The position numbers were made by a program, and so were the translations under genes. Source: Bryoerythrophyllum caledonicum (lineage: Eukaryota; Streptophyta; Bryopsida; Pottiales; Pottiaceae). Taken from it: 64,000 nucleotides of DNA. Location: NCBI GenBank assembly GCA_963971425.1, contig OZ020516.1:21769332-21833331 (forward strand), written 5' to 3'. Below the pieces are notes generated by a model. That model had not been told where the DNA came from. It made no database searches and saw nothing but the letters and a program-made list of their open reading frames with translations. This document shows, one piece after another, positions 32,098-44,676 of this stretch (its first letter is position 1; each line of letters starts with the position of its first letter).

Positions 32098-34430
32098 GTA
32101 TCATCGCTCCCAGCCGACCAGGTGGTCAAACCTCAATCAGTTGGCACACAAACCCTCTTTCCCTCCGGCATATGCCCTGGCCCGTGCGCTCCTCTCGCCC
32201 ACCTATGTATGCCCTGGCTCGTCATGACACATTTCTCTACAAAATACCTGTGACAAGTATTGCCTGCTATATTGTAACACATTTCTCTACGAAATGCCCA
32301 TGACGGGTATTGCCTCTTGTGAAGCAATACTTGTTAGGACTCCAAAATAAAGCAAAAGTAAAAACTTTACATATTATTATGAAGACTTCATTTACATTGA
32401 TATTATGTATACCATTTACACATTTAAAATGAAAGACACACAAACTTTCTGAAATGGTACTGACATTAAATCCAAGCATATTTCAAATAAACGATGAGTA
32501 TAAGTTTCACAGCCATAAATATCACATCATGCTCACATCACATCGTTCACCAAAATGAAAAAATATTCAAATGTGTATTCAACACACAAATAAGAAGACA
32601 CTCATGACAAAAGATAACCAAACAATACGAAGTAGCAACTCTACTTGGTCTACTCTTCTTCTTGATCATGTACTTGTTCTTTTTGTTTTTGATTTTGTTC
32701 TTCTTCATTACATTCCTTGTCGAGATCCAAGCCGTGTTTATCCGCGTAGATAGAGCATGTTGTCTCAATGTGGTTCATAAAAAAATGTTCTTCACGTGGA
32801 AGACATTCTTCTCGACCTCTAAATAGCGTTCAATGAATTTTGTTTTCCCCTCTTTGTGTCTACATTGCAAAAATATATTTTGTCAATAGCATACTTAAAA
32901 TTAAAATACATAATAAACAAATAGATTCAGTAACATTACAAAGTGTTATACACACTTGACTTGGAGCTTCAAATTCTTGTTTCAATCCCTCTTTTTGTTG
33001 AAAATGCGGTAAAGATCCTTCAATTGCACAATCTCCAACTCGTCCACACGGACATAAAAAAGAGACAACATGGTCCAACTTTAATTCCGTAAGCGCGTTG
33101 GCAAAATCGGGATGGTGCGGTAGTGCGTCAAGACATGCCGCATCCAATTCTCCAACTTCTTTCTTTGCCCTGAGGTGAGCGACATACTTCTTTTCCATTG
33201 CTATGGCAATAAAAGGTTTTCCCCATGCATTACGGTCAACGGTGACCGCCATCTCCATCCGTGCCCATAACGCCTCCGCCCACGCTTGGAGTTTTTTTTC
33301 CAAAACTCCCTCCATTATCTCTTGAACGACTTCGTTAAAATTCTTGCATTCATATGGCAAGAGTTGATGTTGCAAAGTCGTTCTACCTTCCACAGTCAAC
33401 CAAGTGTTTCTTTCATGAGCTCCATGCAATGGCGATGATGAAGATGATTATTCAAATGTCGTCTATTCTTCTACAGACCTAAGCCGCAATTTTCAACTCG
33501 CAATGCCATGGCTTCTTTGCACGAGGGACTTCCTTGTAGTCCCGGTCGAGAACGGCAAGTGGTAAGCCGGATAACTCCATTCCATGGAATAGAAAAAATT
33601 ACACATAAGCAATAATGAAATAAGAATCTTACATTTTCAAACCTCTCTAAGCAGTATAAGACCTAATTACAACACTAAGAAGAATGAAAGAGAATATTCT
33701 AAAATACCAATATCCATCATGATTTAAAACACACGAAATACAACATTATGAAATGGAAAAATTTAAGCAATACTTGCTAGGATGGCAAAAAAAAAGCACC
33801 TAATATTTTGCAATAGTATAATACATGTCAAGACTAAATAAACACCTAAAACGTCACTAAACAAAGGAAAAAAGTAGGCAATACCCCTCACGTCCTAAAA
33901 ACGAGCACATAAAACGTCTCAAGAAAAGCCTGTGGCAACATACTAATACCCGTCAAGACGAAAATTGGGGCGCTAAATATGTCACAACTAATGGTTGTGA
34001 CAAGTCTACAATACCTGTCACGATTCCCAAAAAACACATCACTAACTTGAAATCACTATTTCGTCACTTTCTCACAACAAAATTCACTGAGAATATGTCA
34101 CATCATGCATTGTAGAACAATTACAAAGCTCTTATGACAAACTAAATTGGTAAAGAAAGAAAAAAATCTCCACTCTTGTAAAATCCCAATACCCGAAAAC
34201 CACAATATACTCCAAAATAAAGTCACTTACATTGCATGCCTCTCTCAAACTTATCTAAAAACACTTTCTATCTCCCAGAGCACGGGCAATTCGTAGAGAA
34301 ATGTACCACGACAGTCCGGGGCATACATAGGCAGGCGAGAGGAACGCACGGGCTAGGGCATATGCCGCGAGGGAAGGAGAGTTTGTGTGCTAGCCGACTT
34401 GGGTTTGACCACCTGGCCAGTTAGCCCCTA
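32098..34430. mobile_element. DNA element with ~150-bp terminal inverted repeats, unclassified
   Basis: The left arm (about 32110-32255: CCAGGTGGTCAAACC, CACACAAACTCTC-like, GGCATATGCCCTGGCCCGTG, TATGTATGCCC, ACATTTCTCTAC) recurs inverted at about 34285-34425. CATTTCTCTACRAA followed by GCCC- and GGGTATTGCC-like words repeats again near 32280-32310. Exact ends and target duplication are unclear. The interior holds one minus-strand ORF and AT-rich sequence. The superfamily could not be named: the ends do not read CACTA, and no DDE motif was found. Confidence 0.6.
32860..33429 (-). CDS. Unrecognised ORF inside the 32.1-34.4 kb element (189 aa)
   Basis: I do not recognise this protein. It starts MHGAHERNTW, has a charged, probably helical middle (EKKLQAWAEALWARME, MEKKYVAHLRAKKE), a CPCGRVGDC cysteine cluster and a hydrophobic C-terminal stretch (ICLLCILILSMLL) that may be read-through into non-coding sequence. 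Upstream, separated by stops, the same strand could encode LPLAVLDRDYKEVPRAKKPW, so this may be the surviving part of a longer, decayed gene. It is flanked by the inverted arms and probably belongs to the element. Confidence 0.35.
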   Translation of the reverse strand: MHGAHERNTWLTVEGRTTLQHQLLPYECKNFNEVVQEIMEGVLEKKLQAWAEALWARMEMAVTVDRNAWGKPFIAIAMEKKYVAHLRAKKEVGELDAACLDALPHHPDFANALTELKLDHVVSFLCPCGRVGDCAIEGSLPHFQQKEGLKQEFEAPSQVCITLCNVTESICLLCILILSMLLTKYIFAM

Positions 34431-37163
34431 TGAGTCCAAGTGTACTTGGGACGTACGTTTTGGATTTTGGGCATGGACCTTTGAATGGAAAAATACTCCG
34501 ATTCTTATGAAAATTTTACACAACATTGTCCTTTAAGAAATCTATATGGGGAATTTTTCAAATATGATTTTGGATTTTTGGTTCAAAAGTTATTAGCCTT
34601 CAAAGGTCAAAATGGGGAGTCTGGACTATAGGGGCAGCCATGTCAATCAATGCAATTTGACGAGAAAAAAGAGGCAGAATTTTGGGACAGATAGGGCGAG
34701 GAAAGGAATGCAGACTTCTATGCACGAAGTCCAAGTAGAAAAAACATTGAAAATTATTAAAAGAGTTGTTAAAATAATTTAAAAAAACAACAAACAATCA
34801 GCCGTCAGCTGGCCTACTAGCATCCCGCGCTAGAAGCGGGCCCGCCAAGAAAAATATATTATTATTATTATTATTGTTATTATTATTTTTTCCGTCCAAC
34901 TACGAGGGCGGTCAATAACAGGACAAATTGGCCACCCAATTTCAAGCACTGCCCTTTCCGATAATGCTTTATTTATTCCATATATTCATGAAAATTATGG
35001 ATTTTGCTATTCATAGTCGTTTATTTTTCTTAAATTAGTGGAAAAATAAATTGAAATTTTCCACCATTGGGATTCTCAAATGCAACAACTTTTATGAAAC
35101 AAACAATTTCATATCACTTATGTAGTAATTGTCAGCATTTTGTACCCCCTTTCACTAAAGTGTATATTTCTACATCCATTACCCCTCGAATTGACCTCAA
35201 ATTTTGCACACAAATAGCTAACAACATATAAGTCATATTGGTAAAAGATTTGATCTCATTTCAATGTAAAAACTAGAAGATATACCTAGTCAAAGTAGGC
35301 TGACCTTGCCGGGCAATGGGGGAAAAATACTTTTCTTTGCACTTCAATCACTATAATCTTCACATCCGTGTGGTGGATTGGAACCAAATTTGTATCGTAA
35401 GTTCATATACGTGTCTATTTTAAGATTATACGGTTATAAGTCTAAAATTAGACCTCAATGTTAGATTTCGTTGCCACTTGTTGATGATGGCAGTTTTGGA
35501 GTGTTTCATGAGGGAAAATGCTTGGGCTTTTAGGGGTTAGGAGGGATGATACCTCTAAAGGTGGAACTGGCCCCTTCATCCCACAAGGGGGAACGAGGGG
35601 GTCAGTTCGCCCTAGGCGTTTAGAACCCTAGGCTTGTAGTGGTAGAGTTGTCCTCGTCAGCAACTGACATAGTCACAAGTCTCTTGTGGCATCAATAATA
35701 GAAGGAGGAGCAGTAAAATATAGTCAAGGTAACCCAACCCACTACAGCACCAACTATTTCCTACCACCGCCCCTGTAAACTATATGTATAAATGTATCCA
35801 AATGAATATAACCATGCACAATCCCAAAAATATTGAAGCCACCGTTTGGCGTAAGACAAGATTAGGAGGCATGGCGCCGGAATGGATGCGATTGCCTTCT
35901 CGAGGCCGCCTTTCATTCACACGAGTTTTTGATTGGAATGATTTTGGATCTTGTGGTGAACTGCGAAGTGCGCGCCCCGAAGTTGCGAGGGTGTGCGGGA
36001 CGGAGGAATCTGGGCACCGGCGCCATTATTGGACATGCCCTGCGTCTAATGCCAACACTATCCATGATTGTCAGACGACGGGTTTTGAGTCCGCTCGTGA
36101 CGGCATGCAATTTCTTCTTTTCACTCGGCTTCTATCCACCTTTTAGCTAGTGGACAAAGTGCCAAAATCAAGTGCTCATCGACCTTTTCGAAGTACATGA
36201 ATCTGCATCCCAAGGACGTAACAAAATCCTTTCCAGTGACCATATGTGGCGTGTATTCAAGCATGCCCAATCTCAGGACGGAATGCAATCACGACCAATT
36301 GGAAATTTACATGCAATCGTCGACAGGTGAAATGAGTATCCATTCAGAACTTGACATACACATGCTTGATATGAATCCACACTGCATATAGTGAGAGGTG
36401 AACACATGAATTCAAAGAAAAACTTGATTGGCAGAGAGGGAAAAAAATCTCGTTTTTAGCCTATTACATTCTATAACTCCCCTTATATTCTCCACCATCG
36501 TGTAAAGCGGGTCCTCAGGGAGGCTTGTCACGCAAATAGGCCCTATATGGAATATTCAATCAATGGAAATGGGAGCGGTAACAGTACAGTCCAGTACACT
36601 GTTACATGCACGGTGACGCCCGCATCCCCCGCCGCGACGTTCATATTCAGCTTGTGCGCCGAGTGCTGCGCGCACTTATCATTCGCCTTGTATTTATTAG
36701 CCCCCGTCCTCTAACAACTTCCACTCCGTCAACTTATATGATTGCCTCCATTCCCTCTGTCGCGCTCTATCTCTCACTCACCTCGAGCTCCCGAGGCCAG
36801 CGCCGCTTTATCCACTCCGTAGAACTCGACAGTGTCGCTTTACCGGTGTTGCGGCGGAGGGGCATCACAAGTGGACGAGGTGCGGACTTTGTGACAGGAG
36901 GAATCTTCTAAGTTTCACCTCTCACTGTTTGGTTCTAGAGTCTCGCTCGGTTTCTGATGCAGGTGCTGTGGTTCGCATCTGGTTCTTGTAGTCAGCGTTT
37001 CTAGGAATTTTTTCGGTTGGCGGGCGCTTGAGTGCTTGATTTTGATGGATTTTGCTGTGGGTGCAGCTGCGGAGTGACGGTGTGAAGGTGTGAGTTTTTT
37101 TTGTTTTTTGGAGTGCGAGTTTCGGCGTGAGAGAGGATTTTTTTTGGCGGAATTTTATAAGCG
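34431..37163. other. Intergenic region upstream of the CASP-like gene
   Basis: No convincing gene. It holds an ATT microsatellite (34858-34887), the inverted dispersed repeat (about 35558-35632), and at 36481-36513 a solitary inverted end (TCTCCACCATCGTGTAAAGC then GGGTCCT) matching the MITE termini at 5757. About 36600-37160 is richer in G+C and pyrimidines and probably contains the promoter and 5' UTR of the gene at 37164. The frame at 35784-36146 has no recognisable domain. Confidence 0.5.
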
Positions 37164-37862
37164 ATGGAGTCTGGTGTGGCGGGGACTACGATCAAGGATG
37201 TGCATCTCTACGGGAAGAGCGCCGTGGAGAAGCGGCGGCGCACGAGTCTGCTGCTTCTGCTCTTCCGGGCCATCACGTTCGCGTTTTCGCTGGCGGCCGT
37301 TCTGGTGATGGGGACTAACAAGCATGAAATCGCAGGGCCGCAGATGAAGGTTGCGTGGCACAACTTCGATCCTTATCGGTGCGTTTCGTGCTCGTTGAAC
37401 TGCGTTTGTACCGATTTTTATTCTTTCTTTTCTGGCGCATTTGCAGATGCGTATGCTATTTTGTTTTAAAGATGGTAGCTTCAAAAATTGCTGTAATGCA
37501 GGTATGTGTTGGCCGTGAATGCGATTATCTGCGTGTACGCCTTTGTGGAGACGTGGCTGGCCGTGTACACTTACGTGAAAGGCACTCTCCTGTTGCCCGA
37601 AACCTTCCAAGTCTGGTTCGACTATGGCCACGATCAGGGGTTTGCGTACCTCCTCTTCTCGGCGAACTCCGCCGGCATTGCAATGGCTCAGCTTCTACAG
37701 TCCGGGAACACCCTGATTTTCGGAGAATTTCAATGTTCGGCAGCGGGATCGTTCTGCACTCAAGCTAGAGTGGCAATCGCTCTCGGATTCGGAGCGTTCC
37801 TCTTCCTCGCCATGTCGTCCTTCTTGACTGGGTTGCGCGTCGCCAGGTGGTATTTGCTTTAA
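37164..37862 (+). CDS. CASP-like membrane protein (CASPL, DUF588 family)
   Basis: Two exons, 37164-37378 and 37502-37862, with intron CG|GTGCG...ATGCAG|G restoring an Arg codon, give 191 residues. That is a normal length for the family. Four transmembrane segments are visible: LLLLLFRAITFAFSLAAVLV, VLAVNAIICVYAFVETWLAV, FAYLLFSANSAGIAMAQLL and VAIALGFGAFLFLAMSSFL. The Arg in the first segment (LLFRAITF) and the Asp at the start of the third (GHDQGFAYLL) are the residues typical of CASP/CASPL proteins, and the short WHNFDPYRY loop before segment two also fits. CASPs scaffold plasma-membrane domains such as the Casparian strip; the role of a given CASPL is usually unknown. The frame has no lesions, so the gene is probably functional. 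A polyadenylation-like AATAAA lies near 38300. Confidence 0.9.
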
Positions 37863-39734
37863 TACCAATGCCTCATTCATGAAGTACGTCATCTTCAAGC
37901 ATACCTGCAAACCTTTGACATTTCCAACTGTGTTAGCTTTGGTCACCGGTCCAAGAGATGGAGCTGAGCTTTTTCCAAGTCACGAGTATGAAATTCGCAC
38001 ACCAATTTAGCCTGTGTCGTGTTAAGAACGGTGGTGTACAGTTGTCGCCGTATTCTCTTCTTTTTCACAGGCTCCGAGAGAGTGTTGGATATCTGGTGGT
38101 TGGTAATTCCGATATTTCGATATCTGGTAGATTTTGCTGCGGTAACTGTCTTTAACGACACATTCTCTTGAGAGCATTTCCTCACATGTGTGTTTGGGAT
38201 GCTCAATGAACATCAAATGCTAATCGATGCAGTCATTTTTTTTTCTTTATGTGAATTAGAGGTTTCCGAATGGAGTGAAGCTTTGCAAGTTCTGGATCAA
38301 TAAAGTTGCAATGAATGGTTTAAAACTCGAGGTGTATTATCGTGTTTCTTGGTAATTTGTGCTGTACTTCAGCTCGTGACATTTTTGTAGCGAGTAGCCT
38401 GGAGAAGAGCTGTTGCCAACTTGATGTCAAACTCGGCTACGAAAGGTGTGGTTTTATTCTTTGGAGATTGCAAGGATTCCATGTGATCTATTCGGCATTG
38501 CGGTTGCAGAGCCACTTCAACTTTTCTTTAATTGTTATCTCTGTTTCGAAGCTTCCGTTCACTGGCACGCAAATCGCCATAGCCATAGTTTTCTTGTGGG
38601 GGTTCACACTAAGACCAAGGGTCAAGAGGCTGAGTGCTACTAGCAATTTCATTGGTCTAAAGCCTCGATCCGTTTTGGTCGGCCTCTTGGCTCTCTTACT
38701 ACATTCAAGATTGCATTTAGTGCAGTTGGTAAGATTAGTGTACATACCTCGGTACACTATTTTTGAATAAGTTGACAATTAGGGATTAGCTGTCAATGTC
38801 ATGAATGGCGGCCAGCTGATGCTTCTCATTTGCAACTTTCAAATGACCATGACTCACTCAAATTTTATCCAAATCAAACATATGAGATCTTTTTGGACAT
38901 CTACATCTTCTGTAGGTGTGGAAAAACACCTCATATAACTTACCCAAGTTGAATAGTAAATGAATGGGTTGTGCACTTATGAAGATTGTTGATAAGATAC
39001 TGTGACATCTCTTAGCCAACCGCTAACCATTATTTTTTGGACTTTATTTTTAACTTCTTCTAATATTGATACACTAAGCGTGTACAAGTGGAAAAAAATC
39101 ATATTACAATCTTTATTGGAGTTGAAAAATAGTATAGTAGTTGGCATTTAGTGTATTGTTCTATCACTACACTAATTGCATAGTTTGCAATTAGTATACG
39201 GGTTCGTATTTAGTGTATGCTACACTAAATGTGATCTTGGTGTAATGACCAAGGTCGAGAGGTTAATGGCGTCCAAGTTACTTATATGTCAACACTTTTT
39301 GAAAGTTATGGTCCAAGAGTGTGGCTTCTCGAGGAAAGTTTGGGTCGAATAAGGTGGATTTCACACACGGACCGTGAACTATGTCGAGGACCACAATATG
39401 TCAAGGGGCTGAGTTTTGGAGTTGGAAATAAACATTAATATATGTGATTTGCGGAGTTTGGGTCCTTGTAGTGTGAAAGCAGGAGGGACCAAGTTGAGAG
39501 GCCCTTACCCATATTATTTGGCAAATCCCAAGTCATATTTTACTTCTTGAAGAACCTAATTTTTTGAAATCTTTCTCTTTCATTTTTGAAATCTTTCTCT
39601 TTCATTTTTGACTTGCCAATGATGGAGTCTACAATCGAATGGATTTTTATACTTCATTCGGTCTTTTTGCTTATGAAACATATTATTGTAGGCATCTTGG
39701 CATTGCAAATGGTTGCAATTTTTCACCAAATTTT
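37863..39734. other. 3' flank and intergenic sequence
   Basis: Likely 3' UTR of the CASP-like gene to about 38310 (AATAAA near 38300), then AT-rich sequence with short degenerate repeats (TACACTAA-, TAGTGTA- words at 39060-39240). No further gene is supported. Confidence 0.5.
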
Positions 39735-41105
39735 TTAATAATTGATGATGACGGAATTTATTGGAGCAATTGATGGGAGACATATTCATGTTATAGCACC
39801 TTCTCATGACTCTTGTCGTGCACAAACACATCGTGCAAATATAACATTGTGCCAACAGGTGAGAGCTCACAATTAGAGACAAACCCGGAGCAATTGTGAC
39901 TAAACCATTACCGTTGCCTCCATAAACAACGAAAATAAATAGTTTGTAGAAGAAACTATCAACCACTCAACAATCTAGGCTAGTGGATAAGAAATAAATA
40001 CCTAGACCACAATATTTAGTAATTGGTGTACATGGACCCCTTTACTAACAAACAAGTGAAACCCACTTGTAAATATACAACAAAAGTCAAGTTAATGCCA
40101 TTCTTAAAAAATGATTGCATAATACCAATGAAGCTAATGGAGTGCATGCACACACGCACTCCTTCACTCTATCACACAAGAGATTCAATTTGAGAAAGAT
40201 GAGTCTTCGTCAACCACAGGTGGGGTCATTTAGGCTCCAAGACAAGGTGTCAAAAGACACCACCGTTGGCCTAGCCGTCACACGACACTAGACCTAACAC
40301 TAATCACTAACTTGGGCTAAGTTCTACGCCTCCTCGTAACTACACTATTCTCTAGGTGGTTTCTAACCAGAAACCACCTACACAAACACCTCCATGCGTA
40401 GATCTTGATTCCCCATATCATATTATTGTAGAAAAGGATTTTATTTGTGTCATCTATAAGGGGTTGTAGATGCAAAATGTAAATTTTGAGATTATGATTT
40501 TGGATGGGTTGGTCGGATATATGATTGGGCATTATTCTAAAAGTTTGAAATATGAAAGGGACTACAAGAGGTGCATTTCTATGGTACAAATTCATTGGGG
40601 ATGCAGCATATCCAATGAGGCCGCGGTTTTATTCACCTTTTAAAGGAGAAAGAGAAGGATTATCTAGGAAGAAAGTTCATTGGATTTTATCCGATCTAAT
40701 ACATGTATGGCTGTGGAAAGGGCATTTGGGATTTTGAAATAAAGATGGCGGGTTTTATTGAAACAAATTGATGTGCTTGTGAAAAACATACTAGACACTG
40801 TAATCACATGTCTTTGCCTTTACAATTTATGCATTATGGAGAGAGATGAGTTTAATATAGAGTAGGCCAAAGATGCGGAAAAAGAAATGTTGATGAGACA
40901 AACAATTGCCTAGGAGATATGCAAAATGTTAGAATATTTAACATTTGGGAGGCGTCCTTGAGAGAGATGAGGTTATTGCAAGGGAAAAATCCGGACATAG
41001 AAGAAAACGCATTCATTGAGGAAGATAATAACAAAATCCAAGACACAAATGGAGAGGAAGAAACAAAGAAACAAAGACAAGAGAAGATGAAAGACACGCT
41101 GTAGG
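39735..41105 (+). pseudogene. Decayed PIF/Harbinger transposase
   Basis: Three pieces of a DDE_Tnp_4-type transposase remain on the plus strand. At 39753-39857, FIGAIDGRHIHVIAP matches the family's IGAIDG-H block, which holds the first catalytic Asp. At about 40465-40600, VVDAKCKF-x-DYDFGWVG then GDAAYPMRP and FYSPFKG contain the second Asp region. At about 40708-40850, MAVERAFGILK-x-RWRVL holds the catalytic Glu. The frames are separated by stops, and about 600 bp of unrelated sequence (roughly 39860-40455) interrupts the gene between the first two blocks. The gene is dead. It may be related to the source of the two Harbinger-type MITEs in this window, but its own terminal repeats were not found. 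Confidence 0.8.
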
Positions 41106-43439
41106 CTGTTGCTGAATGCTCCCATTCGGAGAATTGGATTGATTGTTGAAATTGTTGGTGGTGGCCGAGACATGCTTCATGACTTGGTCCGGTTGATGCT
41201 ACCACTTGTCCATGGCTTCGTAATACTTGCTCTCATGGCGGTCATTTCCCAAAATGCCATTGGCCATCTTATCTTCCTTCTACTCTTTGAAATTGGAGTG
41301 AATTTCTTCTTGCATGCTAAGCTTGTCCAATTAAATTTCAACTGGACCATGGGCAAACTAGCATGAAGCCTCATCCACATATCAATTCCAAGCATCCAAA
41401 CATTCCAAGACATTAAGAAATTGGCCGGAAATTGCATTGGAAAAATAATTCCTGCACTTAAATCTACACTATAAATGTGATAACAGATGAATGAACATGA
41501 ATTCTTTCACCAAAGAGGATTAGGTGGGATCCTTGCCAAGTTGGGCTAGATCCGTGGAGCCATATGGGGGAGACTAGGGTTCAACCCCTTTGTCCATGCC
41601 CTTTGATGCTCACGCTTTGGGGAGAAAGAGGAGCTGTGGAGCCGGGCGCACAACAAAGGCAAAGGCCTTTTGGCCCCAACCGAGTCCCAAATTTCCCCAA
41701 ACCCTATATCCAACAATTTTGAATTTTTAAAAAAAATTTGACATTGAGACATAGTACAATTTTTTTCCATTTCTCACACATTCGGACTCCATCTCCCCTC
41801 GAAGTGCAATCAAGGCAAGTATGTCCAAATCCAACCAAGTTCTATCTTATCCTCTTCTTCACCTTTACCTTCACCTTCAATCCTTACCACCGGTTTTGTT
41901 GCCTTCTTCTTGACCGCACAGATTGAAAGATACCAATGTTTGAAGTAGAGAAAAATAATTGTTCATTTTCATCCTTGCGTCAAGCCAAACAACACACATT
42001 GACTTCAAATTGGTACCAATTTTTTCTCTAAACAAGGTCTAAATTCATTAACATCATGTTAAGCATGATATTTAAAGTCCTTGTACACCAATTTTTAAAG
42101 GTAGAGATGGGATTTAGCATATTCAAAACAATTGTGTAAAGAATGGAGGTTCATAAATTTCCAATTTAAGTTATATATATTTTTAAACTAAATATGTTTT
42201 AGAATGAGAATCCAATTGCTCAATAAGAAGGTCTATACCATATCTTGTAGTAGGAAAAATCAAAAGTAAAGATCAATGACCCTTTAAGGCTAAACAACTA
42301 CATATGGATTGTTTTGGCACAAGAACTTTTGTAGTAAGCGCTATAGGCCACCTCAAAGGATAAGATAGTCCATGACTGAGAGGTGGAGGAAGATGGGCAT
42401 TTCTTGAGACCATTGCTATGACAATTGGTGCAAGCATCGGCGAGCTACAATGGTTTCTATGAAATGAGTTTTAGATTTTCATGGTGAAATATATTGGATG
42501 GGTAGATGTCATTTTGCATGATCTAAAGCACTTGTAGAATTTTATAGGCTAGGGAAGCTCATTGGCCTCAAAGGATTAATATTTCTAGTTTTAATGTAAA
42601 GAAGTTCTTTTGGTGCTTTTGCCTGAGAATGTGTGGACATGTTTGACTTGGGTTAGAATGCCTTTTTACACCAAAGACAATATTTTATTTTATTTTTTAC
42701 AATATCCAAGGAAATGTTATTATTCATCGATACAAAAACTCTTAATGTCAATTGAAACTTGTAGCAAAAGTTGTGCTGCCAAAGGCACTAATTTTCCATT
42801 TAGAATAGCATAAAATTTTCCAAAGGTCCAGTGTGAAGCAAAAATGTATTCCCACAAAGCTATCATTCGATAAATATATGCCACATCTTCATTAAAAAAA
42901 ATCAAAAATTTAGGATAAAAATTGAGACCATACAATTTACAAACAAGCCTAAAATGGAAAACGTCTCTGTAGAGGGAAATGGTCTTCAAGAGGTTACCCT
43001 AAATTTTCACTTGAATTTTTTTACCGGAAGATTTTCAATGCCGATGCTTGTGGTGGAATTTTTTTGTCTAATGAGCATTTGGACCATTTTCTTGATTTTT
43101 GTTTGATTAAAAATATCTAAAAAAAGTGAGGAAACTCTCCAAAAATGAGGACCTTTAAGTAGTAAAAATTGACTTGAGATTTGCAAAATAGTTTGGATCA
43201 CGACCAATCAACTTTGCTCTTGGGCTTTCATACTACAAGTACCTAAACTTTGCAAATTGCATACTTAAGTGTTTCCTTTTAACTCCAAAACTCAACCTCT
43301 CGGAATAGTTTGGTCTTTGATGGAGTTAGGTCCTTGATGGAGTTTGGTCTTTGGTCCTATTGTGCAACCCCCCTTTATCTTTTACATTTGGCCATGAGGC
43401 CATTGATTGCCTTGCCTACAACAAGTAGAGAGTCCCTTA
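41106..43439. other. Intergenic repeat-like sequence without genes
   Basis: AT-rich. 41990-42150 contains words (AACATCATGTTAAGCATGAT, GTACACCAATTTTT, ATTCAAAACAATTGTG) that recur inverted at about 13700-13800 inside the MULE, so a dispersed repeat is present in both. No coding region could be supported. Confidence 0.5.
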
Positions 43440-43894
43440 ATCTCAAATTTTGGCATGATTTTTGAGATTTTTAAAATGAATGGGCAACTTTTTATTAGCT
43501 TTTCGTTGACTTAGTAGAAATCCGAATTACAATTCAAAAGTTACAAACAATTTTCAATGACATATACAAATAGTGCAGCATTTTATTGTGACCTATAACA
43601 AATAGTGTAGCAAATTTTTTATTCATTCTAAATTCAATAGAAATTAGACTTTTGATTCAATTTTTAAATTAAAATTTCCTCTTGGAAAAGAGATGGAAAT
43701 CTTTGCATCCTCCTTACGGATTTTTGAGTTTCAAAAATTTGAAAAGGATACATTGTTATATACAAAACTTGTTAGTGTATTGTTAATTCTTAGCACATAG
43801 TTGTACTGGAGGATTTTTAAGAACATCTCCTACCCCACTTCTACTTCTAAAATTTGGTGCACATGTGCCTAACATGATCTTATTTTAGTAAAAA
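43440..43894 (+). repeat. Dispersed repeat, left half (split by the Helitron)
   Basis: Together with 50036-50310 this forms one copy of a repeat whose other, uninterrupted copy lies in reverse orientation at about 62960-63740. Shared words include GTGTATTGTTAATTCTTAGCA, CTTCTACTTCTAAAAT and GTGCACATGTGCCTA, all shortened or split here. Comparing the copies fixes the Helitron insertion point. Confidence 0.85.
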
Positions 43895-43926
43895 CTAGCG
43901 GTTGGCGCTTGCTTTGCAACGCATTA
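43895..43926 (-). repeat. Helitron 3' hairpin and CTAG terminus
   Basis: On the minus strand: a 7-bp stem with one bulge, then ten bases to the terminal CTAG, then T of the host. This is the Rep termination signal expected of Helitrons. Confidence 0.85.
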
Positions 43927-43979
43927 GTCCAACCATTCTAATGTAGTTCAATATTATAATTATTTTTTCAAAATTTCAT

Positions 43980-44185
43980 CCGCAGTCTAATTTTCATCCA
44001 CTGCAGATGTTTTCATCCGCTGCAAAAATTTCATCTGCAGTCTGATTTTCATCCGCAGCCTGATTTTTTATCCGCAGTGTGTTTTTCATTCGTTGCACTG
44101 TTTTTCATCCACTGCGAAAATTTTCATCCGCTGCGAGATTTTCCTTCCGCCGCAAAGAATTTCATCCACAGCGGATGAAACTGTT
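43980..44185. repeat. Helitron subterminal array of TTTCATCCGC words
   Basis: About eleven degenerate repeats of TTTCATCCGCTGC / TTTCATCCGCAGTCTGAT at 18-24-bp spacing, beginning some 90 bp inside the 3' end. The final unit is inverted (CACAGCGGATGAAAC), so the array can also fold. Confidence 0.8.
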
Positions 44186-44676
44186 TTTTTGGCAGAATTA
44201 ACTTAACAGCGAGTTAATAACTTCCAAAATATTCATTTTTTTGGAATTCCGACTTCGGATTTGGGCTTTTTAGGTGCGTTTTCATCTAGCAGGGAAGCAA
44301 AAAAATTATTACAAAAGTTTTGAAAATTTGACATTTTTGAGTGTATTTAAAAAATACATTTCAGGGACTAAACTTTGGAGGTAGATTATGGCTAGAGAAT
44401 ATGTTCATCACATTCGATCTCATGCATGTTTTTTGTGTGTTGGATGTTGGTTGTGTTTTCAAATTTGTTATGTATAGCGATATTCATTTACAAGACATGT
44501 AAGATGTCTCATTTGAAATCTCATTTGAAACAGTAACATGATGATGGACACCAAACGAATACAATTGGATGGAAGGGGACGTCGACGAAGCGTGCATGAA
44601 TCCTAAACATGCAAAGTTTGTATCAAACTTTTAACTTTTCCATCCACCTGATTTAGGTGTAAATATTTAGAAGAAT

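Noticed and set aside
35784-36146. 120-codon plus-strand ORF as a host gene
   Set aside because: No recognisable domain, overlapped by comparable frames on both strands, and repeat-rich surroundings.
36481-36513. A third Harbinger MITE
   Set aside because: Only one end (TCTCCACCATCGTGTAAAGC) is present; no matching left end within 1 kb, so listed only as a fragment.
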